From the NCBI RefSeq assembly GCF_024713945.1, contig NC_134677.1, forward strand, positions 9,066,001 through 9,130,000: a stretch of DNA of 64,000 nt, given 5' to 3'. Within the stretch, counting starts at the first letter, position 1, and each line of letters opens with the position of its first letter. Source of the DNA: Dermatophagoides farinae (taxonomy: Eukaryota; Arthropoda; Arachnida; Sarcoptiformes; Pyroglyphidae). The notes under the pieces were generated by a model. It searched no databases, was not told the DNA's origin, and worked only from the letters and a program-made list of their open reading frames with translations. Positions 26,901 to 42,500 of this stretch are shown piece after piece. The translations under genes were made by a program, and so were the position numbers.

Positions 26901-29900
26901 ACAACAAAGAAAAAGCCTCATTTTGTTTGACAAGTGATAATCATCATTGGATCAAAATAAAGGGATCTTTTTATAACAACTCGGTCATCATTAGAATCTG
27001 TAATCGGAGAATGGAAAGTGATTTTTTTCTGATTTTCGTTGTTGTAGCGATTATCCATCTTGAACATCAACAACATGAAAAATCATGTCATTTTATCAAT
27101 CACTATAATAATCGCAAATCCAATTTGGGATTATTATTACGACAAAAAAAACATGAACGGTTTGTTTTTTGTAAGCGGGAAAAAATGTGGGTAAAATCAA
27201 TTTTTTTCAATGAAAACAGATTATCCTGGTGATGTAATTCCAACTTTTTCATCTGGTTATCTGATTCGTTCATGGTGGTGATGATGGTTAATATCTAATT
27301 TGGATCAACGCCCGTAACCGACAACTGACCGGTGTTGTTGTTGTTAAAAAAAAAAAAATGACAGGTCATCATCGAATCATATCATATCGTTAATCACGAT
27401 CATAGTTCACCATTGAATACCACCATCATCGTTGGAATTTTTTTTAGCAGCCAGAACAAATTCAAAAATACAAAATAATGGTGGTTGATTGATTGGTTGG
27501 TTTGTTTGTTTGGGTTGAAAAAAATGATGATGAAAAGAATATATTTACATTATTATACAATGATGATCTATGTGTGTGTGTTGTGTTATGGCTTTATCGA
27601 TAATCGAAAATCAAAGATTCGATAATCTAGGTTTATATTATGTATATGTCAATCAAAACAGAACATGCTAGCTTTATCATCATCATCATTTTATTTATTT
27701 CGTGTGTTTCGAATCACACGATGGTTCGATTCAGGTGGTCTAAACGTTTTGATGATAAAATAATGACAATTTAGCCACAATTGATTCAAATAGACATTTC
27801 ATTTATTCACTTTCTGTGGTAATGATATTAGTTCTCACACCAATCGATTGGAAATAATTTGAATGCTGATCAATCGATCGGCATTTATGGCCATTATTAT
27901 ATATCGAAATGGATTTTGTGGCCAGATGATTGAATTTTCAATTTGATTTTCGATTGATTAACAAATGAATTCAGAGATAATATTCACGGAAAACGTTTAT
28001 TTTCTTTTAATTGAAGTTTTTTTTGATTTGAAAATTTAAAATAATAAAAATATTTTCATATATGAAAAATTTATATTTTTCACACTTGGATTCAAATGAT
28101 TTACGGTATAAAAATGATCGGTTGATGATGTAAATGTGCCAAATAATGTTACATGAGTCGAATTTTAATAATCCTCAAACATTGAAATCCATTGTCTAGG
28201 TCGTCAGGTAAAAAAAACACAAATGGCCTTTCACAACATGAATGGCCATCTATTAATGGAATCTTATTCTTATTGTTTATTTGTTTACTGTTTGCCATTG
28301 ATTGGTGGCGTTTTTTCGGACATCTAATCTGTTTGTTGATCAACATCTAAGGAGTGTTTTGATTATCAAAATAGTCCGTATATGGATTCGATATCTCAAA
28401 TATTGATTGACAATTACAGGAGAAAAATTTTTTCTGATAAAATTCATCACACAATATTCACATCCATCTAATATTGATAAGGCGCCTCCTGATTATGCAA
28501 ACACATCATATGAATGATTATGATGATCATCGAGAATAATCTTTGTTTTGTTCCATGCTAATCATATACAACGATTGGTCAAAAATTATCACGGTGAATT
28601 TGATTTTGCCTTTTTTCTTTTCTCAGCCTGAAAGATTGTCGTTTGAAGATAAAATTGACTAAAACAAACATGAAATTCGTACCAAAAATTAAATTTCAAT
28701 AACAACAAAAATTAATTATAAAAATTTGATTGGCCAGTCATATAGAAAATATATTCGTTTGTTTGTTTTGGTTTTTCATCGATTCCTCTCATTTGAATTT
28801 CATTTCACGGAGGCCGAAAACAAAAGCAATGGAAATTCATCAAAAAAATTTGATCCAAAAATAGAAATAATGTTTGTGTGTGTGTGTGTTTGTGTTAAAA
28901 TGAAATTTTTTTCACACTTTATCATTCAACTGATGATTTGTGTGTCTGTTGTTGTTGTGTTGTTGTTGATTTTTTTACCAAAACTTATTCGAATGATGTG
29001 ATTTTTTTTTTGTTTTTGTGTTCTGTTCATCTTTCTATTCATTATATTCATCGTCACAGTTTGTGAACATTTTTCTTTTTACATTTTTTTTTCGCATACG
29101 AATAAATTGAATGTTGTGAATCATCTGGATGCCAAAATTATGCGGTCAGTCAGTCAGTCATTCAGCTAGACATATTGGACAGGTAAAACAATGAAACAAA
29201 CAAACAAACAAAAAAAACGAATGGCCGGAACCAGAAATATATGATTGGATCTGATAATCAAAGAAAAGGAACCCATTTCTATTTTTATTGATAACGTTGT
29301 TATTAACATCATCATCAATAAAGATGAACAAATGCAATCAGCAATCAGCAATCAATTATTGCTAAAATACAATATCAACTGTGCTTATATTGTAAGGGTA
29401 GAAATGGGGTTGATAATCGTCAATCGAGTGTGATTTGATGTGATGAAACCAAAGAAAAAAAACCTTAAGCAGACAATAATCAACAACAACAACAAAGGTC
29501 ATTTAATTTATTATTGGTCATGTGATTTGTGCGAAAATTCACGAGATGACCATATCATGGTTGTTTGTTTTTTACAAATGGTGTGAATAATTTAGATTTT
29601 TTTCTTTCATTTTGATTCTCAATCGAAAAATAATAATAAATTGTGGAAATGAATGCAAATATATATGATTGGCAGAAACAGACGATTCATCATCGTTCCA
29701 CCATGAGCACACACCCCAGTTGTTAACTAACATTCGTATCTCAAAGTTGATTCATTCATTCAATACGTGTGTGCATTGATTACAATAATAAGATGCACTA
29801 ATTAAAATCCAATGCATCAAAATACAAAATTGCATTGTTGATGAATTTTTCTTTTTCTGTTAAGCAGCAACACAGTATTCGTTGTATATATAAATTATGT

Positions 29901-30518
29901 TGTTTCTATGATGACGATGATGTTTTTGTTTTCTCACTTTATTACTTTATTACACAGTTTATTATTATTAAAAAGTGTTAAGGCTTTTTATTCATCAAAA
30001 AAAAAAAAAAAAAAAAAACAAAGATTTGAATTAGATAATAAAGATCATCACATACACTATGAATCATCGATACCAAATCATTATATGATGATATTGCAAT
30101 TGAGGATTGGTCAGGTCAGGTCAGTTTGGTCATCTTTTAGGATTCTCATTATCATCATCATCATCATCGAATCAATCTCCATTCAAATTGTTATAATAAT
30201 AATGTCCACTATATGATTCAACTTCAATAACGTTATCGCAAACATGTTGTAAAACAAATGGATACATAATAATAAACAATAACAATAACAACAACAACAA
30301 CAATAATTTTTTTTGCACGTGTTTCAACCGTGAATGTATCTGTGAGCATCGAACCGAAACACAGAAAAAAAAATTCTAATAAATTATCCGGCAACAATAG
30401 TCCAATAGAGATATAGAGCAATCATATTGTTCAGACGATGAGAAAAATGTTGATTGATTGATAACAGCATTAACAATAACGAATACAAATACAAAAATAT
30501 ATATGGATGCAACAAACA

Positions 30519-30519
<1 letters not shown>

Positions 30520-30553
<34 letters not shown>
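30520..30553. repeat. (CA)17 microsatellite
   Basis: Seventeen perfect CA units, the longest dinucleotide run in the window, in the gene-poor region. Confidence 0.95.
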
Positions 30554-30555
<2 letters not shown>

Positions 30556-31631
30556 ACTGATATTTGAAAATCAGATGATTGGATGAACATGCGTATAGAT
30601 TTCATTGGATCAATTCACAATAACAACAAGTTTCATTTGGCAAGATAATCCTAAAATCACTATGATACTCTGCTAATTTTGTGAATTTTGAAAAAAAAAT
30701 TTTCACAATCAAATTTTTTTTTAAAGCCAAAATTTTATTTTGTATATTGTGTAAAAATCATCATAAAGGTAAGTTTATGGTGGAAATAAAATTAAAATGT
30801 TAGTGAAAATTGATTTTTACCAGGTTTTTCTTTTTTTCTTTTTTTCTTTTTTCATTCACACAAGGTTTTCAATGATGGATTGATAGTCCCCGTTGAGCGA
30901 TGCAATATGTGTGCCAATGTTTTTTTTTTAATTTTCATTTCTACATGAAAAGATTTTGATATTTTGTTTATAAAAGAATAGGATCAACGTCATTATTATT
31001 ATCGTTATTGGATTGTCAAAATGATCATCATCATGGCCATTTCGAGTTTAAGTTTGAATTTCTGATTCCAACAACACCAACAACAACAATTCAAAAGTCT
31101 TGGATGATTAGCTAGAGAAAAAAAAAGAAAAGTATAACACAAAATTATTCGAAACCATTGCGAATCATCATCATCATTTCTTTATTATTTCTATTATCAA
31201 ATTGTATTTTCATCTGTGCCGTAGTCGTTGTTGTTGTTGTTATCAATAATAATCAGAGATGACATTCATAATAAAAAAAATTCGTTCATGCCCATGTCAC
31301 GTCACATAATTATAATGATGGATCTATATGAAATGAAATGAAATGAACTTCAATGAAACAAACAACACAGCAAAAATGTGCATCATTGGTGAATAAAATA
31401 CTTGATTCATTTGACACATTGCACAACAAAAATCAACTCAATCAATTGATCAATGGTCATATCTAAATAGATGTCTACGATATGATTATTTCAAGACATT
31501 ATCGTTTTGATTGATTTCAATCCAGGTGGAAGAGAAAAAAAGTTTTTCCGTTTCAGTCTTTTTCAAAAATGGATCTTTTTCTGTTACGCTTTCGTGATTC
31601 CTATACATTAAACTTGGAAAATAGATCTGAC

Positions 31632-31662
<31 letters not shown>
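31632..31662. repeat. (GAT)10 microsatellite
   Basis: Ten perfect GAT units. On the minus strand it reads as ATC/CAT and produces a spurious poly-His ORF. Confidence 0.95.
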
Positions 31663-32186
31663 TAGACGACAATCATTAATCACTTTTGAATGTCTTGTTC
31701 GTCTTCTGCTTGTTGAATGATTTAATCATCAATTCAGTCGATTTCATCATCACATTTTGATATTACCATTTCAATCAAAAAATTTGAACCATCTGATGAT
31801 ACTGATCTCAACAAAGACAAACAGGAGCCGTACTCATATTCAATGAAATGATGAAAATGATCTTTGACAAATGATAATGATTACAATTTTTCCAATCTCA
31901 AAGTTGAAAAATTGAAGTTGTAATTAATCAAAATCCTCATCAAATCAACAATCGAATGTTTGTGATGAATTCTGCCAATGTAATTAATTTGTCTTGTGAT
32001 TATCATTCGTGATTATTATTTTTTTTAGCCCAAAAAATTGGATTTAAATTTGTCGTCAATCTTGGTGAATGGTGATTTCTGGATTTCATGTTTTTTGACC
32101 GTTGTCCGGTTCAACTGACTGTTGTATTTTCATCATCATCATCATCATTAAATTTGAAGAAAATCTAATTTCTATTCTTTCTTTAT

Positions 32187-32212
32187 TTTCGTTTCGTTTC
32201 GTTTCGTTTCGT
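32187..32212. repeat. (TTTCG)n pentanucleotide repeat
   Basis: About five TTTCG units in tandem, roughly 0.85 kb upstream of the lipase-like gene start. Confidence 0.85.
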
Positions 32213-33041
32213 TGTATACATCCGACAATCATATTTGAAATGTGTCGAATTTGATTTTTATTATTATTAACAGAAGAAGCAACAATGTCTTGGCGAAATG
32301 ATGGCGAAAACAAACATCATCTATTTTTGATCATCCATTGATTGTGTCGCCATCATTATCGCATCAAAGAAGGGAAAAATTTTTCTTTCATTTATTTCCA
32401 ACATGTGAATAAAATAATAAAATTTCTCCTCTTCATAATGATGTGCGATTGCTATTGTGCAAGTTTTTTTCCTTTTTTTCTCCAATAATTTTTGTTCATT
32501 TCTATTTTTGCCAAAACAAAAACATTTCTTATGCATGGAGAATTGTCATTGGAATATTTGGTTTTGCAATTATCAGATTAATCATCATCATCATTTATCA
32601 ATATATTGATTACAATCAAATAATGATTCTCCATTCCTACATGATATTATGATGATCATTATGAGATCATTATGATAATGAATAAAATATACAAATTTCA
32701 ACTAGAGGACACAATGTTGTTGGTTGTACAATTTTCGTCATTTTTTCCATGTGTGTATTTAATTGGCTCTACTGTATTTGTGTGTGTGTGTGTGTTTATT
32801 TATTATTATTATTATCGTTGTTTAATTTTTTAATGGAGAAAAAAAATTAACATTTCAAAATTGGCCATTTCATTTCATTTCATTTTTCTCTTTGGTTACC
32901 AATTTATTAATGCTCTTTGAGTGTGTAGTTCTTGTTGTTTCGTTTCCAGTCATCACTAGGATAGTTTTTTTTCAAAGCAGCAAACAAAAATTGATCAGTT
33001 TTCTCGTTTCAATTTGTTTGACATGTGATAATGATGATGAT

Positions 33042-34710
33042 ATGACAATCGACATGATGGCCAATATTGGTGTTGAATGTGAAAAATCATCAGATTGTAA
33101 AATTGGCAACAAATTTTCATATTTATCATCATGTAAAAAATGTTGCTTTGTAGTGACCATATTGCTAGCCATCTTGTCATTGATTCTGACATTTATGTTT
33201 ATATTTTTCTTTGATTTTCTCATCAAAATTATTAATTTGGCACCTGGAACCACTCATCTTAATGATACAAATAGAAATATTGTAATGATGTTTGAGAGGA
33301 TTGTTGTTTGTTTTCAAATTAACACGTTTTTTTATTGTTTCTCCAATAGTTTGAATTGATTGAATCGCGTGGTTTTCAATATGAATCTCATTTTCTCAAT
33401 ACCGGCAATGGTTATATCATACAATTGGTTCGAATTATAAATCCATATTCATCGTCAGACATATTGCCACCACCAGTCTTTCTTCAGCATGGCTTTCAAA
33501 CTAATGGTAACCAATGGTTGATTAATCGAAATGGTTATCTAGATACCAATGGTGATTATTATGAAATGGATCCGGATAATAATGATGAATTAATCATCGA
33601 TAAAAATGAATCCACATGTTCATCACTTGGTTTTGTTCTTGCTAATCGTGGTTACGATGTTTGGCTAGGAAATTATCGAGGATCAATTTATTCAACAAAT
33701 CATACGACACTTGATATTCATAGTAGTAGTTTATCATTATCATATTCATGGTTTAATTATGTGTTTGCTAATGATTGAATTAGGCGCAGAATTTTGGTCA
33801 TTCTCAATTGATAATCTGGTTGATGAAGATTTAAAATCCACAATTGATTATGTCCGTAACATGACTAATCGAAAATCAATCAGTTATGTCGGCCACTCAC
33901 AAGGAGCATTCATGATGTTCGCCTTGTTGGCTAAACATCCTGAATACTCGGATTATATCAGACCATTTATAGCCTTGGCACCGGTATTCTATATGTCGAA
34001 AATGGAACTAGGTTTAATGAATCTATTTCCCATGAGTTTAATGGAAAAACTTTTAAGGTAATTGTTTTGTTTTTGATCTATTTGATCAATGATTATAATG
34101 TATTGTAGAATATATCCACGAGAATTTCCCATGTTTCGTAAATTGATCATCTTGTTGAGCAATTGTTGTGAAAATATCCTCTACAATCGTATATGTTTTG
34201 CATACCTTCACTTGTTAAATGGTTATCGATATGAGGAATCATATAAAGATCGTGTCGGAATCTATGTGAACAACATAGTGACCGGATCCTCATCATGGAA
34301 TGTTGCACATTTTCTACAAATAATAATGGCCAATGGACAACCACGTCATTTCGATTTCTTTGATGATCAACTGAATGGCCAACATTATGATGGCCGTATA
34401 AGAGCGCCCGAATATAATGCATCAAACATACGATCACAACATATTGCCATTGTTTATTCACCAATCGATAAACTGAATGCAATGGTGGATATTGAAAAGT
34501 TGAAATCAACTCTCAATGGTGAGTGCGTGCAGTGTTTTCACAACTATGCTCTAGTGAACTAATCTTTTTCTGCTGACAGTCCAATTAATGGATGATTATA
34601 TGCTACCGGAGAATGTATCCCATATTGGAATGATTTGGTCAAAAGATGCTGGTCAACTTATAAACAAAAGGATTGTACAGATTTTGACACGATATTATAA
34701 CGAACCATAA
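33042..34710 (+). CDS. membrane-anchored acid lipase-like alpha/beta hydrolase
   Basis: Member of the acid lipase family (gastric/lysosomal lipase, lipase 3), which hydrolyses neutral lipid esters. Exons: 33042-33281, 33350-33722, 33784-34057, 34109-34518 and 34580-34710. All phases agree, giving 475 residues. Seen in the sequence: the family N-terminal block (FELIESRGFQYESH), the oxyanion-region motif FLQHGF, LGFVLANRGYDVWLGNYRG, the nucleophile elbow GHSQG with Ser near residue 243, candidate Asp in SPIDKL near 416, and His in VSHIGMIW near 447. The full catalytic triad is plausible. In place of a cleavable signal peptide, the N-terminus has a Cys-containing cytoplasmic-type stretch and a long hydrophobic segment (about residues 34-64), suggesting a type II anchor. 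The start is the ATG at 33042; an in-frame upstream ATG at 32910 would add 44 residues. The gene converges with the small membrane-protein gene at 34851-35207. Confidence 0.85.
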
Positions 34711-34850
34711 TTTTTTTCATTCGAAATAGATAATTTAATAATTCTATTATTTTCTCCATTTAAATTCCATAAATTTATAAATAACGAGTGTTTTTATCTT
34801 GTCCGAAACTGGAAGCTTCTTTTTCAACTTTAATTTATTCACTCAGATTC

Positions 34851-35207
34851 TCAGATAAGACGACAACAGGTCAAGTGGCAGAGTAGAGAAAGACAGGAAA
34901 ATAATATGACCATTCCAAGACAAATGATGACAAACACAACATTGTTATCACGAAGCCAATTACGGAACGGTCCTTTGATCCAGTTTTTTATATCATTGAA
35001 TATATTATTACTTGTCGATTTGGCTGCTTTATCATCGTTGGCTTTCAAATCATCATAATTTTCAACTTTGGAAGAAATCAGAGACAATGGTTCAGGTATA
35101 GAAAAATTTACATTCGTCATTAATGTAACGTTCGATTCTTGAGCCATGATCAATAATTTACCGGATGGATTGACATAACATATGGTCATCATCATCATCA
35201 TCATCAT
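34851..35207 (-). CDS. small single-pass membrane protein, unknown
   Basis: A 118-codon ORF starting within an ATG repeat (seven Met in a row). A later ATG before AQESNVT gives about 97 residues. Visible: two N-glycosylation sequons (NVT and NFS), a charged middle (KANDDKAAKSTS), an amphipathic part (FNDIKNWIKGPFRNWLRD), then a C-terminal hydrophobic segment (VVFVIICLGMVILFSCL) with a Cys-rich tail (CHLTCCRLI) that could be palmitoylated. Just upstream, in another frame, lies a signal-like reading (MMIMTLISNLCWIAL) that ends in the TGA repeat. A frame slip in the repeat would join them. No family recognised. It is convergent with the lipase gene, with 140 bp between the stops. Confidence 0.5.
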   Translation of the reverse strand: MMMMMMMTICYVNPSGKLLIMAQESNVTLMTNVNFSIPEPLSLISSKVENYDDLKANDDKAAKSTSNNIFNDIKNWIKGPFRNWLRDNNVVFVIICLGMVILFSCLSLLCHLTCCRLI

Positions 35208-37057
35208 CACAAAGCAATCCAACACAAATTACTAATCAATGTCATGATCATCATTGTAGCTCTTGTAGTAATGAATGAGAACTATTTGTTGTTAAATATT
35301 TGTTCAAATCACAACTATGTGTATTCGAAATTCGATTGACAAATTGGAATTGGAATTTGAATTTGTTATTAAAAAACAAATTTCGGTGATTTTACTGCCA
35401 TCTAGAGTACAATGTTGTTAGTGAAAGCATTCGCATGATCATGATCAAATTCATTCTATTGACAAAAACATTTCATTTGCAACATGCATATAATAGTGTG
35501 GTGGGGTTGGGGCACGAAATTTCACCAATCGTGTAAATGTGGGAAACATGCGATTTTTGTTTTACATGGAAGAATTCAAGGCCAAAATAATATCCGATTA
35601 TAGCATACCCGTCTAGTACCCGATTCATTTGTATGATGATTCCAGAAAAAAAACTGTTCAAACAACAATGGTATTTCGATATAAATCTTCTGGCCTTTTT
35701 TCATTTTAAAGAAAAAAAAAATAAAACAATGATGCACATCTGGCAATGAGAAAGAAAACAAACAAACAAATTCTTTACTCAAAATTCAAGGATAATGTCG
35801 TGTTCACGACCAACACGAACTTATTGATCAACGACAAACAAAGAAATTGAATTTTGAACACGATACGTTCATTGCATTAAAATTGGATATAAATTGAAAA
35901 TAATCAAATTCTCACATGCGCATATATTCAACGTACTGCACTTGCAACATACGAATGACCGATACAATAATACACCGGATGTTTCATCGTACACAATTGG
36001 GCTTTTTTTGATGGAAAAAAAACATTTTTACTTTGACAATCATTTTATGTGATGATGTGGTGTGTTATTGTTGTTGTTTGACTGGACAGCAATTTTTTGT
36101 TTGTTTCAGCGTCTAAATTATCATTAATTAATTTTGAATCGATTGTTTTTGAATTTTAATTGAATGACGAAACCGTTAATTTGTACTATTTGATGGAATT
36201 ATTCAAATGGAAAAAAATAACATGGAGTGAGATGGAATTACTCATGAACCAAATACATGAACATGGACACAAACAACTGTGTCAAAAGGATTTTATTTTT
36301 CATTTTGTCATGTTTCAAACTCATGTTTTCTACATTTTTGATTGGATTCTGAGAGATTTTTTTTCTATTTTGTTCAATCAATACTTGAATCGGATATTCT
36401 AATCTTTTTGGCTTATGGATAAAAATTTTGAGGGTCTTCCTGGAACGTATGCGTGTGTATATGTGGTACATTTTCAATACATCATCATTATTATAAATAG
36501 GAAAATGAAATTAATCTTCATACTTTGAATGAATGGATATATTTGAAAATTATGGTTTGGATTTATTTTTCAAATTAAAAATTTTGCATGTTTTGTATAC
36601 GTTGTTATTGTTGTTGTTGTTATCTTTTCAATTTTTCAAAAATGGACTTTGACTTTTAGATGACATTTGACTTTCGCATTCCAACTAATTTTTTCCTGAT
36701 GGTCATCATCATTATCATCGGTAAATAAAATGGTGATTCATGGATGTGTGTGGGTGTCAATTGTTTTATTTCACTTTGTATGATTTATTTGTAAATAATT
36801 GTGGAAGTGTATGTTTGTATGTAATTTGATTGGTAAATGTGATGCAAATATGGTGGTGGTATATTTGGTGTGATGTTTTTATTATTATTTTTTTCTTGGT
36901 GAAATTTATTCAAAAACACTGGGGCCAAATGCCATGAAATAAAACAAGCATGTGTTTATATAATGTGTGTGTGTGTGTGTGTATGTATTGTATGTATGTA
37001 TGTAACGACGAACGATAAAGAAATAAGAGAAGAGGGGAAGGAGGAGATCGGTTATGA
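35208..37057. other. intergenic and 3' UTR of 14-3-3, no gene seen
   Basis: AT-rich sequence. The part near 36.9-37.05k is probably 3' UTR of the 14-3-3 gene, with a TG run at about 36964-36982. ORFs at 35473-35782 and 36160-36477 lack protein-like composition. Confidence 0.4.
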
Positions 37058-39586
<2,529 letters not shown>

Positions 39587-42500
39587 TGTTTTGTCTGATG
39601 AAATTGATTAATTTTAATTTATAATATATATATAAAACAATGACTTTTGTCGATTTTTGGTGAAAGTTGATTCAAAATGAAGACTATATCAGGTTTCGGC
39701 AATTTTGTTGACAAAAAATTTAACTAACAAATTGATGATGATGATGATGAATCAGTTTATTATTCGTGATTTCTGTGTGAAAAAAAAATAAAGGAGAATA
39801 TAGAGGTTAGTGATGAATTTAGTGGTGTCTGTGAGCAATTTGAGTTTAATATATCGCAATATATGAATATGAATGTTATGTTATGTTTCAAAATCAAAAT
39901 TCATCCAATTAATTAAAGGATGCACTATTTATACAACTTGACACACCTTCTTGGATCTAAGAAAGATATAATTTGGAATTCATTTATAAGACATAAAAAT
40001 TCAATCAAATAATCCATATGAACGAGGTCGATCAAAGGTGATAAGAAAGAAAAACGAGAAAACATTAAACACTAGGATCATTGACAATTGATAAATTGAA
40101 TGACATCGAAATGAATTTTTATTACTGGTGGAGGGGGTGTTGGAGCCCACAGAATTAAACATACATGTTACAATATACAAACTTGAATCTTTTTCAAAAG
40201 CGTTCAATTGGGGAAAAAATACTGTAATATAACAATTATTGGACCTAAGAGGAAATATATCAAGACAAAATAGCAGCACAGAAAGTATTAGAGAATAATT
40301 ATTATCATATACAAAAAGTGAAAAATAAAATTTGGTGGCGGTGGCGTGTACAGCATACACACTATGTATGGATTGATTCAAGGAGAGGAACAGTATGTAT
40401 ATGTGTAGTGGTGGTTTTGGTGATGATGATGATGATGATGCTAACTATTCAAAATCAATTCAAATGAATGAAAAAAAGAATAGCATGGTAAAAAAGCAAT
40501 ACAGAGATTGAAGTGAATTTTTCGGGAGACAGCCGCATACAAACACACAGTGAATGAAAAAAAAATGATAAAGGAAAATGGCTGCCACTCGTCGAACCAG
40601 TGTGTGTGTGTGTGGACGCATATAGAGACATAGACACAAAAACACACACACACACAATGGGGACCAGAAAAAATGAATAAATAAATTCAAGATTTAGAAA
40701 CGAAAAGAGAAGCGCAGAATCAGAAAAAATTTCTTATATTTATTACTTTTTTCCTTTCAGATGATCATGATTGGCAAAATAATAATATCAGCTAGTGCAA
40801 AGCAGTAAAAGTTTCGCTCTCGTTCATAGGGACTAAAATTCAACATTCGATGGATGGATATATAATATATGGTGGTTTTTTCACTATACCCACACATACG
40901 ATCAGCACGCACACACACAATACACGCACACACAATATAGACAGACCAGAAATCGACGGCTGCCACATTTTGTCGTGTTCAAAAAACGAAACGAAGCCGA
41001 ACGATGATTGGAATCATCATCATCATCAATCGTCAACGACAATGAAAGTTTCGATAAATCAAAGAAAAATTAATCTCATTTTTTACCATCACCATCAATA
41101 TAATGGTAAATGAATTTTATCTATTGTCATCATTCGTGATTCATTCATTAGGATCTTGTGATGAAAAATTTTAAAATTTGAAAAAACAAACAATTCTACT
41201 TACCAAGAATGTGAAAAAGAATTGCAACCAAAAGAAAAAAATTGAAACAAGCAGATGGATATTGTGTGTGAATGAAAGAGCGAGGGAGAGAGAAAGAGAG
41301 AAAGATACACCATACATTCGCATATAAAAAAAAAATACAATACCACCAGTCTCAACAACCAAAAGAGAATAAAAAGATGAGAGAGGGAGTAATCATCATC
41401 ATCATAACTTTATTTTTGCTGTTACCATGTGCACTGATGTGATTGCGCGCGCATACATATCACAACACCCATGTTGTAGTGGCATAGAATAATGTTGAAA
41501 AATCAATAATGATAATCTGATCTCTTTGGTGTGTTACACCTATCGTCGTCGAAATAGGCGCATGGGCGAGTCACGAGCTAAAATGGACACAGAAGCATCT
41601 TTTCAATCACTTTCACATTTCATTTTTTATGAAAAAACAAAAAAAAAATTGTACAAATACCACACACATACACATGCGTGTAATTTGAATTCCGAGTCAA
41701 GAAAGAGAGGAGAAACTTGTGACTTGATGTCGAAATAGTGTGTAGAGAGACAACGGAAATGGCTCCATCTGCCGGTTAGACGAGGATGTCACCCCAAGTC
41801 TACTGATAGATAGCCGGAGTATCTCTCTGGAATCAGACAAAAAAAGTGACTAGAGGCAGATATCTTGGATACGAATGACTAATTTTTCAACTCATAATAA
41901 AAACAAGGAGATAATTATCTTATCAATTGGATATTTTCTTTCCTATAGGGAGCTGATATACTGTACTTTGTTTGATTCACATTCATTATGTTCATCATTG
42001 GACAGAATGAGTCATCATTATAGTAATATAATATACAGGAGAACTTGATGTTTTTTCAAACAATAATAATTATGTATGATGATGATGATGATATGATATG
42101 AATGATAATGATGATCATGCGCTTACAACAATAATCCTACACATGCTTACAATCCAATCCAATCATCAAATGAGTAGTATAGACCAGCAAAGCTGAAAAA
42201 ATTCGCCCCGGCAAACATATATTCATTGAACCAAAAAAAAGAACCAGATACATATAGATGGTGAAATATATAGATAATGATGATGATAATAATAATAAGC
42301 AAATACTTCAAACGACAAACGAATTGGAGAGAAAAATTGGTGCGCCCAATTCTCTCTCTCTTTTTCTTTTCTTACTTGGATCCTTGTTTATAGTTGTAGT
42401 GGTGGTGAATGGCAGGATAATTGGTCGTGTGAAATGAGAATAGAGTGAAAAATCGATCAAAATCCCAACACCAAACATCAAGATGGGAGAAATTTAGATT

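Larger units (their letters stand above)
18242..33041. other. 14.8 kb gene-poor region
   Basis: Sequence between the first coding exon of the minus-strand gene at 18241 and the lipase start at 33042. It is AT-rich with dense GAT, CAT, TG, CA and AAC repeats. The ORFs are mostly repeat-coded (runs of His, Val or Cys-Val) or low in information. Two spots stand out and are listed separately: an ORF at 19681-19986 and a GC-rich islet near 20905-20976. Promoters and 5' UTR of both flanking genes should lie here but cannot be placed from sequence alone. Confidence 0.5.

Noticed and set aside
26618-27232. 204-codon plus-strand ORF, long for this region
   Set aside because: Composition follows local AT-rich and GTT-repeat DNA (runs of Val, Phe, Asn). 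There are no domain-like motifs or supporting splice signals. Chance is likely, though transcript data could revive it.
30000-30019. Poly-A run, considered as a retroposon tail
   Set aside because: No target-site duplication or element body upstream. Homopolymers of this size are common in the window.
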